A stretch of DNA of 64,000 nucleotides, from positions 5,471 through 69,470 of the forward strand of contig JANMQR010000314.1 of NCBI GenBank assembly GCA_031370625.1, in the 5' to 3' direction. This DNA is from UKL13-2 sp031370625 (lineage in GTDB: Bacteria > Pseudomonadota > Gammaproteobacteria > Burkholderiales > Usitatibacteraceae). The notes under the pieces are model-generated. The model saw only the letters and a list, made by a program, of their open reading frames with translations. It did not search any database and had not been told where the DNA came from. Both the position numbers and the translations under genes were made by a program. This document shows positions 9,426 to 18,600 of the stretch, piece after piece. Each line of letters begins with the position of its first letter. Within the stretch, counting starts at the first letter, position 1.

Positions 9426-12400
9426 CTACATCGTATTAATCTTCACGCAGAACTGCAGCGTGATGGTTTGGTTTTGCGCGAGCGGTGTTGTTGCTGCGGG
9501 TGAGGATTGCGCATTAATCGTTCCAGTAAAGCCAGCGGGGTAAGTGCCCCTCAACGCAATTGGCCCGGTAACAGTTGGTGCACCGCAACCCAGCTCAAGC
9601 GATGTATTCGGCGGTACAAGATCGCTCAAATTAATATTCGTTGCGTTAGCCGTCGCCGAATTGATGCCGACGATAAGGTATGAAATACAGTTTCCCGGAA
9701 TCGTATTTGCACTCGCCGCCAACCCAGCACTACTCCAAGGCGAATTTGGCACGCCTGCGGTTAACGTTGTTGTCGGTGTCGTGGTGCAGGAGCCGTTTCC
9801 GCCGGGAAGCTGCTGATATTTTGCGAGCTTGAGTCCATCAGAAAGTGATGTGGTGTCAGTTACCGTCAAGATAGAAGCACCTCCGTTATACGTCACCGTT
9901 GCGGTCGTGATATTCGGCGGGCTGCCGACGGCAAGCGGCGCAGTCACGCGGATGAAAATAGCGCGCTGCTCGTTCGGCAATAGAGCAGGAATAGTGGTGG
10001 TACCCGGCACAATTTGCGCATCTGTGCCCGCATCAAAAACACCGTTGCCATTGGTATCAATAAACGCGGTTGAAGTCCACCCGAACATCGGTGTTTGGTT
10101 ATTCGCTAAAAAATTAGCCGGAAACACAATGGTTTCAGCGAGATTTCCGTTGTTCGTCAGCGTGTGCGTATACGTGACTGTCGCGCCTGCCACCGTACCC
10201 TGCGCGCCGTTCGGGGTTAGCGTTACTGCATGCACAGGCGCCACCGTGACCTGATCGCGTATCGTGTCGGCAATCGCTGGATTGCTTTGATTTGCAATCC
10301 CGAACTGAATCACATAACTGCCGGCAGGCGACGGTGTCGGTGTCGCCACTGTGCCAGGGCTGGTTGCGGGCACGGTCACTTCTGCACAGACGATACGACT
10401 GCCACCGGCCGGTATCGGTGCGGCACCAGTGGTCGTGACTGCCGCGCCCAAGGGCGCATTACAGTTGGTGCCGTTACCGCTGTCCTTAAACGTGACAACC
10501 CAGCCCGCTGGTGGTGTCGCCAAGCCCACCGTGCCGGGCACGGAAATAAACGATGCACTCAAGTTATAAATCGACGCAATCGCGCTGGTGTTGTTGGCAT
10601 AGAGCGTGAACACCGTCGTGGTCGGGGCTGCCAGCGCTGGCGTCACTGTATTGGTGATCTGCACTGTTGCGTTGTCAGGCCCTGTGCCCAATACGCCCAC
10701 GCCAGCGAGGGGCGCATTGTTGGTGATGTCGGTGCTATTTGGAATAATAGTGGTGAGCGTATCGACCACGGTATCGAAGCGCGTGGTGTCGAAACGCGAG
10801 CGAGCTTCCAGCGTAATTCGATAACCATTGCCGCTGTTGTTTCCCGCCACCGCATTCGCAGGCAGCGTGGCGCGAATCACCACCGGGTAGCCGCAGGAAA
10901 CACCGCTTGCGCTGATGATGTAAGGCGCAGGACATGCGCCTGCATTTGGCAACGGAATCGTTCCCGTATCGGGGATGCCGTTGCCATTGCTGTCTTGTAA
11001 CGCGGTGGCACCGTTAAACGACAAGATTTGGAAGGTGGTACCGGGCGGGAAAGTACACGCATCGACCACGCTACTATTCGCGGGACTACAAGTAGCACCG
11101 TTGGCTGACAATGCATTACCGGGATAGGCGGCTGCGGAAGTGCCATCACGAATAATCACATCAAAACTATCGGGCGAGGCGCCACGGTTCCACACGTAAT
11201 CGGTGAACGTGACGGATTGCCCCGGCGCGGCGCTGGGTGCGGTAACTGGCTCGTTATCGGTAATGCCCGTGGTGGTGGAAGATCCATTCACCGATAAATT
11301 CGCCGTTTGCACCACCGTGTATTGCACAGAGTTGGTTGGTGCGGGCGGCACCGAAATGGTGGTGACCCCAATCGTGTAGCCGTACTGAACGCTCGCGGTA
11401 TTGGTGGTGGTGATCGCGTTTGATGGCGAGGTGACCGGCAAATTCGGCGCAATCGTTACCTGAAAATACACGCTGCCGTTGGCTGCCGGTGCCAATACTG
11501 TCAAGGTTGCATCGACCGCGCCCGAGACAGCCGTGGTCGGCGCTTGATACGTGATGCCAGCAGGATCGCCCGCAGGTGCATCGGTGAGGGCGGTGGATGG
11601 GCCGGAAACAGACCAGCGCCCAGTGCCGGGCAGATACAACCAACCGCTCGGCAATTGGTCGAGCAGGCGCACATTGTCCGCCTGAATTGAGCCTGTGTTC
11701 GCGTACTCCAACACCACATAAAGCGGCCCCGAATTCGGGCTGACACCACCGGCGACCGGAATATAGCCCGGTGGTGGCACGCTCGATAATTTTTTCGTTA
11801 CATTTACAGCCGCCGCACCAATCGTCGTGGTGTCGACCTGCGTGAGCGTATTTACTGTCGGCGCGTTGGTATCGCTGACTGAAACAATAATGGTACCGGC
11901 TTGCCCCACGGTGGCCGTTGCAGCCGTGGTGCCGCATACGACGAAGCTAAAACTCGCCCCCGCATTTATCGATACGGCTGCCGTAATCGGTGTTGCAGAA
12001 TCCGCCACGCCGTCCTGATTGGCGTCCGAAAAATAAACGAGACCGGTATGCGCAAACATGCCGCCCGTGGTGGCTGGGTTCAGCGTGTATGAATCGGTAC
12101 CATTACCGGTATTGGTAATCGTGTGTGGGTAGCAAACTTGTTGACTGGCGGGGACAGTCTTGGCACCTGTTTGCGTGAGCGTAAAGCTCTTCACCTGCAA
12201 GACGGTCGTCTGTACGGTGTTCGATGTGACGGGCCGCACCGTACCAGTGCTGTCCACATAAGTTGCTGAGGCTTGATTGCCGATCACCGAATTCGCAGGA
12301 GCAGGTGCTGCATGCGCGGCCAACGAGAGCAAAACCATGGTCGCAGTGAGCAAAAAGGCGAGCGCCTTCTCACGCGCGCGCAGCGCATATCGCATCCAGA

Positions 12401-12434
12401 CGAATCCGGTCTGGTAGGATACGAGGACATCCAT
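9426..12434 (-). CDS. DUF11-repeat exported protein, 1002 aa
   Basis: The hydrophobic segment LAFLLTATMVLLSLAAHAA gives a signal peptide cleaved near residue 43. The mature N-terminus (NSVIGNQASATYVDSTG, then SNTVQTTV) matches the start of the mature 2369-aa neighbour (TVLSNTASSSQQIGG, then SNMVTATV), so the two are related. The rest is Thr/Ala/Asn-rich with four or five DUF11-like modules, marked by LPSGWLYLPGTG, TLTNNGNLAETIVFPANFLANN and LVPPNTSLELGCG. There is no transmembrane anchor, barrel or catalytic motif, so it is probably secreted or held by the neighbouring barrel protein. GGAG lies 9 nt before the ATG at 12434. A second in-frame ATG (codon 14) would give a shorter signal peptide. 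Its TAG stop abuts the downstream start. Confidence 0.85.
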   Translation of the reverse strand: MDVLVSYQTGFVWMRYALRAREKALAFLLTATMVLLSLAAHAAPAPANSVIGNQASATYVDSTGTVRPVTSNTVQTTVLQVKSFTLTQTGAKTVPASQQVCYPHTITNTGNGTDSYTLNPATTGGMFAHTGLVYFSDANQDGVADSATPITAAVSINAGASFSFVVCGTTAATATVGQAGTIIVSVSDTNAPTVNTLTQVDTTTIGAAAVNVTKKLSSVPPPGYIPVAGGVSPNSGPLYVVLEYANTGSIQADNVRLLDQLPSGWLYLPGTGRWSVSGPSTALTDAPAGDPAGITYQAPTTAVSGAVDATLTVLAPAANGSVYFQVTIAPNLPVTSPSNAITTTNTASVQYGYTIGVTTISVPPAPTNSVQYTVVQTANLSVNGSSTTTGITDNEPVTAPSAAPGQSVTFTDYVWNRGASPDSFDVIIRDGTSAAAYPGNALSANGATCSPANSSVVDACTFPPGTTFQILSFNGATALQDSNGNGIPDTGTIPLPNAGACPAPYIISASGVSCGYPVVIRATLPANAVAGNNSGNGYRITLEARSRFDTTRFDTVVDTLTTIIPNSTDITNNAPLAGVGVLGTGPDNATVQITNTVTPALAAPTTTVFTLYANNTSAIASIYNLSASFISVPGTVGLATPPAGWVVTFKDSGNGTNCNAPLGAAVTTTGAAPIPAGGSRIVCAEVTVPATSPGTVATPTPSPAGSYVIQFGIANQSNPAIADTIRDQVTVAPVHAVTLTPNGAQGTVAGATVTYTHTLTNNGNLAETIVFPANFLANNQTPMFGWTSTAFIDTNGNGVFDAGTDAQIVPGTTTIPALLPNEQRAIFIRVTAPLAVGSPPNITTATVTYNGGASILTVTDTTSLSDGLKLAKYQQLPGGNGSCTTTPTTTLTAGVPNSPWSSAGLAASANTIPGNCISYLIVGINSATANATNINLSDLVPPNTSLELGCGAPTVTGPIALRGTYPAGFTGTINAQSSPAATTPLAQNQTITLQFCVKINTM

Positions 12435-12596
12435 TACATTTTTCTCCGTTGCCTTTTTACGGCTTTTTTGCCGTTTTTTTTGTTGCTTTTTTACTGTTTT
12501 TTTACTACTTTTTTCTGCGCTAATTTGTTATCTAATTCTTGCTTTGTGTTGTGCTTTGCTTCGTTTTTTACTTTTTCCCGTCTTACCCAACCCCGG
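12435..12596 (-). promoter_or_regulatory. A-rich untranslated leader between the first two operon genes
   Basis: These 162 bp carry no gene. Read as the minus-strand transcript, the part nearest the next gene is a run of A-tracts (five to eight A each) separated by GT, GC or AC dinucleotides. It includes a small hairpin, ACGGC-A6-GCCGT (plus-strand 12459-12474), and ends in the GGAG ribosome-binding site of the 1002-aa gene. A-rich leaders are known to keep mRNA unstructured and can bind ribosomal protein S1. On the plus strand the same hairpin followed by T8 looks like a weak intrinsic terminator. The function is inference. Confidence 0.5.
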
Positions 12597-13187
12597 CTAT
12601 TTTTTTAAAGTTACGTCGACACCACTAACACTGGCAGCACCCGCGGCCACCCTGAACTGCGCCGAAAAAACAATTGATTGCTTTGGGCCTAACTCGCCCG
12701 GATACCAGCGCAGATAGCGATATTCACTCAGCGCTACCACCTGCTCAACTTCTACGCCATTTGCCTGCTTCACTTTTCGCTTTAGCGGCATGGCAAAAAA
12801 ATTTGTCCCGTCAACGCTCGCGCGCGCGGCCGCTGGCGTGACGGTGTTCATAACCAATTCAGTATTAACCGGCACTGGCAATGTCGCCACAACACCACTC
12901 AGTGTGCGACTGGATTTGTTAGTGTAGGTCGCCAAATCTTGCAGCACTTCGCCGGGCTTGGCAGTTGACGCATTCTGTAATGATTCTTTGCCGGCGACGA
13001 TGACAACTTTGCTGCGTTCCAGTCGGATGTCGAGTGGATTATCGGCCGCATTGTTCGTCACAACTTTTTGAGCCACAGCCGCGCTCACTCCGCCTACTGT
13101 CAGTGCACCGCAAGCTATACAAGCTGCTATCGCAAAATTTTGCCCAATGTTTCGACCGATGTTCCGATTTAGCGCGCGAACCAACAT
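12597..13187 (-). CDS. Small exported protein, first gene of the DUF11 operon
   Basis: The product has 196 aa with a signal peptide (FAIAACIACGALTVGGVSAAVAQ; cleavage about residue 40). The mature part is a single Ig-like module: a polar start (NPLDIRLERSKVVIV), a middle with VLQDLATYTNKSSRTLSGVVATLPVP, which resembles half a DUF11 domain, and a final beta-rich stretch ending VSGVDVTLKK. GGGGAG lies just upstream of the ATG at 13187. It is the promoter-proximal gene of a co-directional set of four. I do not recognise a named family. A role as a periplasmic partner or chaperone-like subunit for the large repeat proteins is a guess from position only. Confidence 0.75.
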   Translation of the reverse strand: MLVRALNRNIGRNIGQNFAIAACIACGALTVGGVSAAVAQKVVTNNAADNPLDIRLERSKVVIVAGKESLQNASTAKPGEVLQDLATYTNKSSRTLSGVVATLPVPVNTELVMNTVTPAAARASVDGTNFFAMPLKRKVKQANGVEVEQVVALSEYRYLRWYPGELGPKQSIVFSAQFRVAAGAASVSGVDVTLKK

Positions 13188-13560
13188 CTCGCTCCCCTAG
13201 TTACCTGCCTAACTTTTCAAATCCCATCTCACCGTCAACACCAACGCTACCGAAACATTGCTTTTTACAATTTCAATCATCGTCAGCACATGTCGCACAG
13301 ATAGACAGATTATAGAAATGATAACCGCATCTCATTGTCAACCTTTGTAAAACTTTAAGAATGTGCGATTAATTCTTGTATTAAATACGTTTTTTATCTG
13401 GCGCGTGTAGATTTTTTCCTCGGCTTTACCGCTCACGAATTTGGATTAGCACTTGTTATCTACGTCAGCACTGCACTTTTCACAAAGCAGGCACGCAAGT
13501 TTCGACATATTGCGAATGCGCAGCTATAATCACTATTCGCGAATTAGCGAACGGCCCTGC
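13188..13560. promoter_or_regulatory. Divergent intergenic region between the DUF11 operon and tRNA-Ser
   Basis: This is 373 bp of AT-rich sequence without a gene. For the minus-strand operon, exact TTGACA and TATAAT hexamers occur (plus-strand 13336-13341 and 13309-13314), but they are 21 bp apart, longer than the 16-18 bp usual for sigma-70. The pair is therefore only a candidate. The tRNA promoter is listed separately. Confidence 0.35.
13502..13530 (+). promoter_or_regulatory. Sigma-70 promoter of tRNA-Ser
   Basis: A -35 box TCGACA (13502-13507, five of six consensus bases) and a perfect -10 box TATAAT (13525-13530) are separated by 17 bp. Transcription would begin near 13537, giving a short 5' leader before the tRNA at 13561. 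Confidence 0.75.
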
Positions 13561-13651
13561 GGAGAGGTGGCAGAGTGGTCGAATGCACCAGACTCGAAAT
13601 CTGGCGTACGGTTTTACCGTACCGTGAGTTCGAATCTCACCCTCTCCGCCA
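13561..13651 (+). tRNA. tRNA-Ser (anticodon CGA)
   Basis: The 7-bp acceptor stem GGAGAGG/CCTCTCC (13561-13567 and 13641-13647) is followed by discriminator G and an encoded CCA (13649-13651). The anticodon stem CCAGA/TCTGG encloses the loop CTCGAAA with anticodon CGA at 13595-13597, which reads UCG serine codons. A long variable arm (about TACGGTTTTACCGTA), typical of class II tRNA-Ser, and a T-arm with GTTCGAATC are present. The length, 91 nt with CCA, fits the family. Confidence 0.97.
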
Positions 13652-13657
13652 AACACG

Positions 13658-13678
13658 AAACCCCGCAAGGGGTTTTTT
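13658..13678 (+). terminator. Intrinsic terminator of tRNA-Ser
   Basis: AAACCCC-GCAA-GGGG followed by six T directly follows the tRNA 3' end. The same hairpin with the same flank recurs at 13799-13819. Confidence 0.85.
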
Positions 13679-13680
13679 GT

Positions 13681-13824
13681 TTGGCGGAGAGGAGTGAGCC
13701 AACTGCTTGGCTCACGCGTGAGATTCGAAGGGTTTTGCCTAAAGGCAAAACCGCGGCCCGCAGAATGTGGGCGAATCTCACCCGGCCCTACAAACACGAA
13801 ACCCCGCAAGGGGTTTTTTGTTTT
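13681..13824 (+). repeat. Inverted and direct partial copies of the tRNA-Ser 3' end plus terminator
   Basis: GGCGGAGAGG (from 13682) and TGAGATTCGAA (about 13720) are reverse complements of the tRNA acceptor end and T-arm. They are split by an unrelated stretch holding the palindrome GTGAGCCAA..TTGGCTCAC. From 13772 a direct copy follows: CGAATCTCACCC, then a diverged acceptor part, then ACAAACACGAAACCCCGCAA and the same terminator. The copies cannot form a functional tRNA. They look like the debris of a local duplication or of attachment-site recombination at the tRNA end. Confidence 0.7.
13799..13819 (+). terminator. Second copy of the tRNA-Ser terminator
   Basis: AAACCCC-GCAA-GGGG followed by six T is identical to the first terminator and lies at the end of the duplicated segment. 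Confidence 0.75.
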
Positions 13825-13854
13825 GTTCGCTGCGAGGTCTAACGGGTTCGCAGA

Positions 13855-13891
13855 AAAAGCAAAAGGCGCAATCAATGCGCCTTTTGCTTTT
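13855..13891. terminator. Bidirectional intrinsic terminator
   Basis: Perfect 16-bp arms AAAAGCAAAAGGCGCA and TGCGCCTTTTGCTTTT flank the loop ATCAA. The A-run on one side and the T-run on the other let it stop transcription from the tRNA side (plus) and from the ompA-like gene (minus), whose stop codon is at 13934. Confidence 0.9.
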
Positions 13892-13933
13892 CTGCCCCTC
13901 CCTAGCGGGAGGCCCTAAAGTTGTTTTGGTCGA

Positions 13934-14983
13934 CTACTGAACCCGACGCTCAATAATAATTTGTTCTATTTCAACTCGGCGATTTGGTTCAAGACACTTG
14001 ATCAACGCAGCACGGTTTTTTTCGGTACACATCACTACTGGATTGGCTTCACCACGGCCCTGCGCCTTGGTGCGATTCGCATCGACACCTTTGTTGGTCA
14101 AGTAGTTTTTCACGGCGACTGCACGGCGTTCCGACAAACTCTGGTTGTATTTATCCGAACCCAATCGATCCGCATACCCCGTTATCATCACATTGTTGAT
14201 GGACGGATTCGCGCTCAGTGCACTCGCAATCTCATCCAACTTTGGCTGCGGTGAACGCAATTGGCTACTGTCAAAGGCAAACAATTCAGTTGCAGATAAA
14301 GTAATCCGTTCCATTCTTGGCGCAGGTGGCGGCGGGGTTGGTGCGATCGGCGCTGGCGGTGGTGGGGCTATTTCGCGCACTGGCTCGGGCGCTTGCGCGG
14401 TGAGCACAATTGGCGCAGCGGGCTTGTTAAAGGCGTATGTAAGACCGAGCGTGATGTAATCATTTTTGCTGCGATCAAATCCGAAATTAAACCCGCTCAA
14501 ATATCCGAACACGCGTCGATAATCAGCCTGCATCGACCACTGCTCGCTGAATGCAACCTGAAAGCCTGCGCCAGCGTTGAGATATGGCGATGTACGAGTG
14601 CGGGTACCAAGTGTCGGCGTGGTGGCGCGGTCGCGCTCGTAGCCAATTCCAGCGAGTAGAAATGGACGGAATGTTTTTCGCGAAAACATGTATAGCCCAT
14701 CCACACCCAGCGTTTGCTGCTGGTAGCGAGAACGATCATTATCTGTGCGCGCAAACGTACCGCCCATTTGCAAATCCCATGAGTCGGAGATCGGTTTACC
14801 GAATCGAAGGCCGCCGCCCACGCCATTTTTATCGACACCGAAGCGCTTGTCCGCATCCATAATGTTTACGCTCGGCGCGATATACCAAGATGGGTTGTAA
14901 AGAGTGGTTTGTGCATGCGCCGATAATCCTGCGGCACCGCATATTAGTCCGATGACTAAAGTAATTTTGTTCATTTTTTTCAT
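13934..14983 (-). CDS. OmpA-family outer-membrane protein
   Basis: The product has 349 aa. The start is placed at ATG 14983 because the signal peptide MKKMNKITLVIGLICGAAGLSAHA begins there; an upstream extension is possible but would bury it. Residues about 25-205 form an eight-stranded OmpA-like barrel (WYIAPSVNIMDADKRF, PFLLAGIGYERD). A Pro/Ala hinge with PPPPAPIAPTPPPPAP follows at about 215-240. The C-terminal OmpA peptidoglycan-binding domain carries NNVMITGYADRLGSDKYNQ and LSERRAVAVKNYL. The protein should tether the outer membrane to peptidoglycan. The gene is probably monocistronic, ending at the bidirectional terminator. Confidence 0.93.
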   Translation of the reverse strand: MKKMNKITLVIGLICGAAGLSAHAQTTLYNPSWYIAPSVNIMDADKRFGVDKNGVGGGLRFGKPISDSWDLQMGGTFARTDNDRSRYQQQTLGVDGLYMFSRKTFRPFLLAGIGYERDRATTPTLGTRTRTSPYLNAGAGFQVAFSEQWSMQADYRRVFGYLSGFNFGFDRSKNDYITLGLTYAFNKPAAPIVLTAQAPEPVREIAPPPPAPIAPTPPPPAPRMERITLSATELFAFDSSQLRSPQPKLDEIASALSANPSINNVMITGYADRLGSDKYNQSLSERRAVAVKNYLTNKGVDANRTKAQGRGEANPVVMCTEKNRAALIKCLEPNRRVEIEQIIIERRVQ

Positions 14984-15098
14984 ATTCGCCCTATTGGTTT
15001 GTGAGGATAATGCTGTTGGAAAAGTTGAGATAGATAGAGATGATCTGCGCCGGTTGCGAACGGCGCCAGAGTGGATTAAAGTTGCTTGCAGCAACCGG

Positions 15099-15248
15099 CT
15101 AGAGCGGTTTTCGGCCGCTTATCACGCGCAGCAGCACGACCACAATCGCTACGACCAGCAAGATATGAATAAAGCCGCCGAGAGTGTAGGAAGTTACGAG
15201 TCCGAGTAGCCAGAGGATTAACAACACGACAGCGATGGTGTAAAGCAT
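15099..15248 (-). CDS. lmo0937-family small membrane protein (49 aa)
   Basis: A 49-codon frame begins MLYTIAVVLLILWLLGLVTS and ends VLLRVISGRKPL. It has two hydrophobic helices separated by SYTLGGFIH and a basic C-terminus. This matches the short lmo0937-family membrane proteins (DUF5670), which occur widely in bacteria and often beside stress genes; their molecular role is unknown. AGAGG lies 8 nt before the ATG. It lies upstream of the ompA-like gene on the same strand with a gap of about 115 bp. Confidence 0.88.
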   Translation of the reverse strand: MLYTIAVVLLILWLLGLVTSYTLGGFIHILLVVAIVVVLLRVISGRKPL

Positions 15249-15639
15249 GGTTTGCCTCTTTTGAATTTGGATTGAACGATCAGAACTTCAATCGCTCATG
15301 GGTGAAATTTCATATTGCCGCTTTAATTGCACGTCCTCTGTTCGCTGTCGCACATTGCGCAAACTTTTGCGCAGCGCTCGTGTCCGGAGATGCAATACCG
15401 GCACCAGTATTCCCGCTCACAGTGCGCCGTCGGCCAGAAAATCTGTGCGCTTCCGCACATACGCTGGCATGCGTAAGGTTTAGTCTTAACGTGTGCATTA
15501 CCAAGTTCCAAACAAATGCGTGGTTGACTTCGCGCATCACGCCGCTTAGATAGCCGGATACGCGATGACAAGACGCCAATAGGGCATCTCGGCGTCTCGC
15601 CTCCGGTGGGCAATTCAGGCCCTTAAGGACATCGGTAAA
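15249..15639. other. Intergenic region without recognised features
   Basis: This 391-bp stretch lies between the divergent lmo0937-type gene and the glucan synthase gene and must hold both promoters. I see no convincing sigma-70 hexamer pair, repeat or small gene. AAGGA about 10 nt before the TTG at 15640 is the ribosome-binding site of the glucan synthase. Confidence 0.5.
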
Positions 15640-18600
15640 TTGAAAGCAAAAATCAAAACCAGCCGCGCGAAGTTGAGTGAGTGGGCATCCCGCATTGATG
15701 CCGACGATGCTGCGGCAAAATATATTTCTGCCGAAGCACCGCTCCGCGCCGAGCTGTTCAGTGCCGACCAGATGGATCGACACGGTCGATTCCTGGCCAG
15801 CTCGCATCAGCTCGCCGCCTGGCGCCGGCCCGATCAACTTTTGGCCAGGCTGATTGAAAATTACGCGGTGCTCATGTGGGCATGCGGCCTACTCACCAAC
15901 GCCGTAAAAACAAATCGGCGGATTACGCCGGCGGGGGAATGGTTGCTCGACAACTTCTATTTGATCGAGGAACAAATTCGCACGGCTAGACGGCATTTCC
16001 CAAAAACATACAGCCAGGAATTGCCGGTGCTGGCCAGTGGCCCGTCAGCAGGTCTGCCGAGGGTATACGACATCGCGCTTGAAGCGATCGCGCACGGCGA
16101 CGGGCGAGTTGATCCTGAAAGCCTTAACCGATTTATTGAGGCCTATCAAAAGGGCGCTGATCTAAAGTTGGGCGAACTGTGGGCCATCCCCATCATGTTG
16201 CGGCTTGCGTTGATCGAAAACCTTCGGCGTGTCGGCGCCCGCGTCGCAGCCGGGATGCTGGATCGCAATGAAGCCGACACCTGGGCAGACCAGATGATCA
16301 AGACTGCCGAAGAGGATCCGAAAAGTCTTATCCTTGTTATCGCCGATATGGCGCGTTCGAACCCACCGATGGTCAGCTCGTTTGTTGCTGAACTCGCGCG
16401 TCGACTTCAAGGCCACAGCTCCGCGCTCGCTCTGCCGCTAACCTGGATCGAGCAACGACTTTCGGAAACCGGATTAACGATTGAGCAGCTGGTGCAGTCG
16501 GAAACACAAAGCCTTGCAGCGAATCAGGTTTCCATTAGCAACAGTATTGGCAGCCTGCGCTTTCTTGGTGCCATGGACTGGCGCGAGTTCGTGGAGTCAA
16601 TGAGCAGCGTTGAACATAAACTTCGCGAAGACCCCAGCAACATTTACGCAAAAATGAATTTTGCGACGCGTGATAGGTATCGACACGTTATTGAAAAGGT
16701 AGCAAAACGAAGCAGGCTCTCTGAAAAAGATGTCGCGCGCAAAGCCGTGCAACTCGCGTTTCTAGCGGCCGCAAAACCGCGACACGCCGCAAGCGAACGT
16801 GAATCGCATGTCGGCTTCTACCTTGTTGATAAAGGACTTCCACAGCTTGAACACGCGGTGGAGGCTCGTGTATCCGCCTTGGAAGCGATACGCCGTTTCG
16901 ATCAGTTGGCTGAGCGCTTTCCGTTTCCACTCTATTTCGGTGCCAGTGCTGTATTGACGATAGCCATTTCTGTTGGGCTGTTCCAGATTGCAAACGCTAG
17001 CAATTTTGCCCTAGCATTTGTAGTTCTCATGATCGCTGCAATGCTACTGGGCGCGAGTCAATTGGCCGTATCGCTCACCAACTGGCTTGCAACCTTGATT
17101 GCCGCACCTGTCTTACTGCCGCGAATGGATTTTTCGAAAGGCATACCGTCCGAATCGCGCACGCTGGTCGTGGTGCCCACGATGCTCTCGAATATTCACG
17201 GAGCAGAGGCGCTCATCGAAGCGCTGGAGGTGCGGTTCCTCGCCAATCGTGACCACAATCTTCATTTCGGCTTGCTGACCGATTTTCCCGACGCAGCGAC
17301 CGAATCGCTATCCGGAGACGAGAGCATATTGGCGTTTGTGCGCACCGCAATAGATGCATTGAACGACAAATACGGCATTGAGAGAGAGGACAAGTTTTAC
17401 CTGTTTCACCGCCCACGCCGCTGGAATGAGCACGAGAAAGTCTGGATGGGGTATGAGCGCAAACGTGGCAAGTTGGCAGACTTGAATAATCTTTTGCGGT
17501 TCGGCAAAACGGAACCCTTCTCGCTGATACTTGGTGACAGCAATTTCTTGCGAGACGTGAAATACGTTATTACGCTGGACACCGATACTCAGCTGCCGCG
17601 CGACGCAGCGCGTGAACTGGTAGCGACGATGTCTCACCCGTTGAATCGCGCGCAATTGCCGATTCCCGAAAAGGCAACCGACAAATCCAACGCAGAAAAT
17701 TCCCGCAGCATCGCGCCGCTCAGAAATGGATATGGCATTTTGCAACCGCGTGTTTCCGTAAGCTTGCCCAGCACCAACCGATCACGCTATGCACAGCTTT
17801 ATGGCAGCGAGCCTGGCTTGGATCCCTACACGCGTGCCGTCTCCGACGTGTACCAGGATCTGTTTGAAGAGGGTTCATTTATTGGCAAGGGCATTTACGA
17901 TGTTGCGGCTTTTGAAGAAGCGGTGAAAGATCGATTCCCTGACAATCGAATCCTGAGCCACGACTTGCTGGAGGGTTGTTACGCGCGCGCCGGATTGTTG
18001 AGCGATGTTGAATTCTACGAAGACTATCCGTCGAGCTATAGCGCCGATGTAAGCCGCCGCCATCGCTGGATACGTGGCGATTGGCAAATCGCATCGTGGC
18101 TTTTCTCCCGCGTGCCACGCAAGCAATTTGCGGGTGAAAGTAAAAGTGCACGAACAAAAAATCTGTTATCCGCATTATCTCAATGGAAAATTTTCGACAA
18201 TTTGCGCCGCAGCCTCGTCCCAGCCGCAATGATGCTGTTATTCGTCGCGGGCTGGGTCACTGTGCCAGCGGTCGCGTTGTGGACTCTCGCGGTGTTGAGC
18301 ATTTTGTTTCTACCGATGATTGCCACGTCGAGCTTGAGCTTGGCGAAAAAGCCGAAAGACGTGCTCTTTCGTCAGCATGTTTCCGAAGTCGGGCAGTCTG
18401 TTGCACGACAGATACTGCAAACGCTCTTTGCCTTAGCCACGCTACCCTACGAGGCGGCCTTCAGCCTCGACGCGATCATTCGTACCTCGCTGCGCGTGTT
18501 GTTCACAAAGCATCGTCTGCTCGAATGGAAACCTGCGAGCGGGCCCGAGCAACGCACGGCGAAAATGGGCCTTACACAGCTGTTAGCAACCTTTCGAAGC

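Noticed and set aside
10230..11000. 256-codon plus-strand frame rich in Arg, His and Cys
   Set aside because: It lies opposite the 1002-aa DUF11 gene; composition is typical of a shadow of Thr/Ala/Gly codons.
13309..13341. TTGACA and TATAAT hexamers for the DUF11 operon as a firm promoter
   Set aside because: The boxes match exactly but are 21 bp apart, outside the usual sigma-70 spacing, so they are listed only as a candidate.
13453..13875. Open frames over the tRNA-Ser and its duplicated end
   Set aside because: They read through a structured RNA gene and repeats on both strands; the frames owe their length to the repeated sequence, not to coding.
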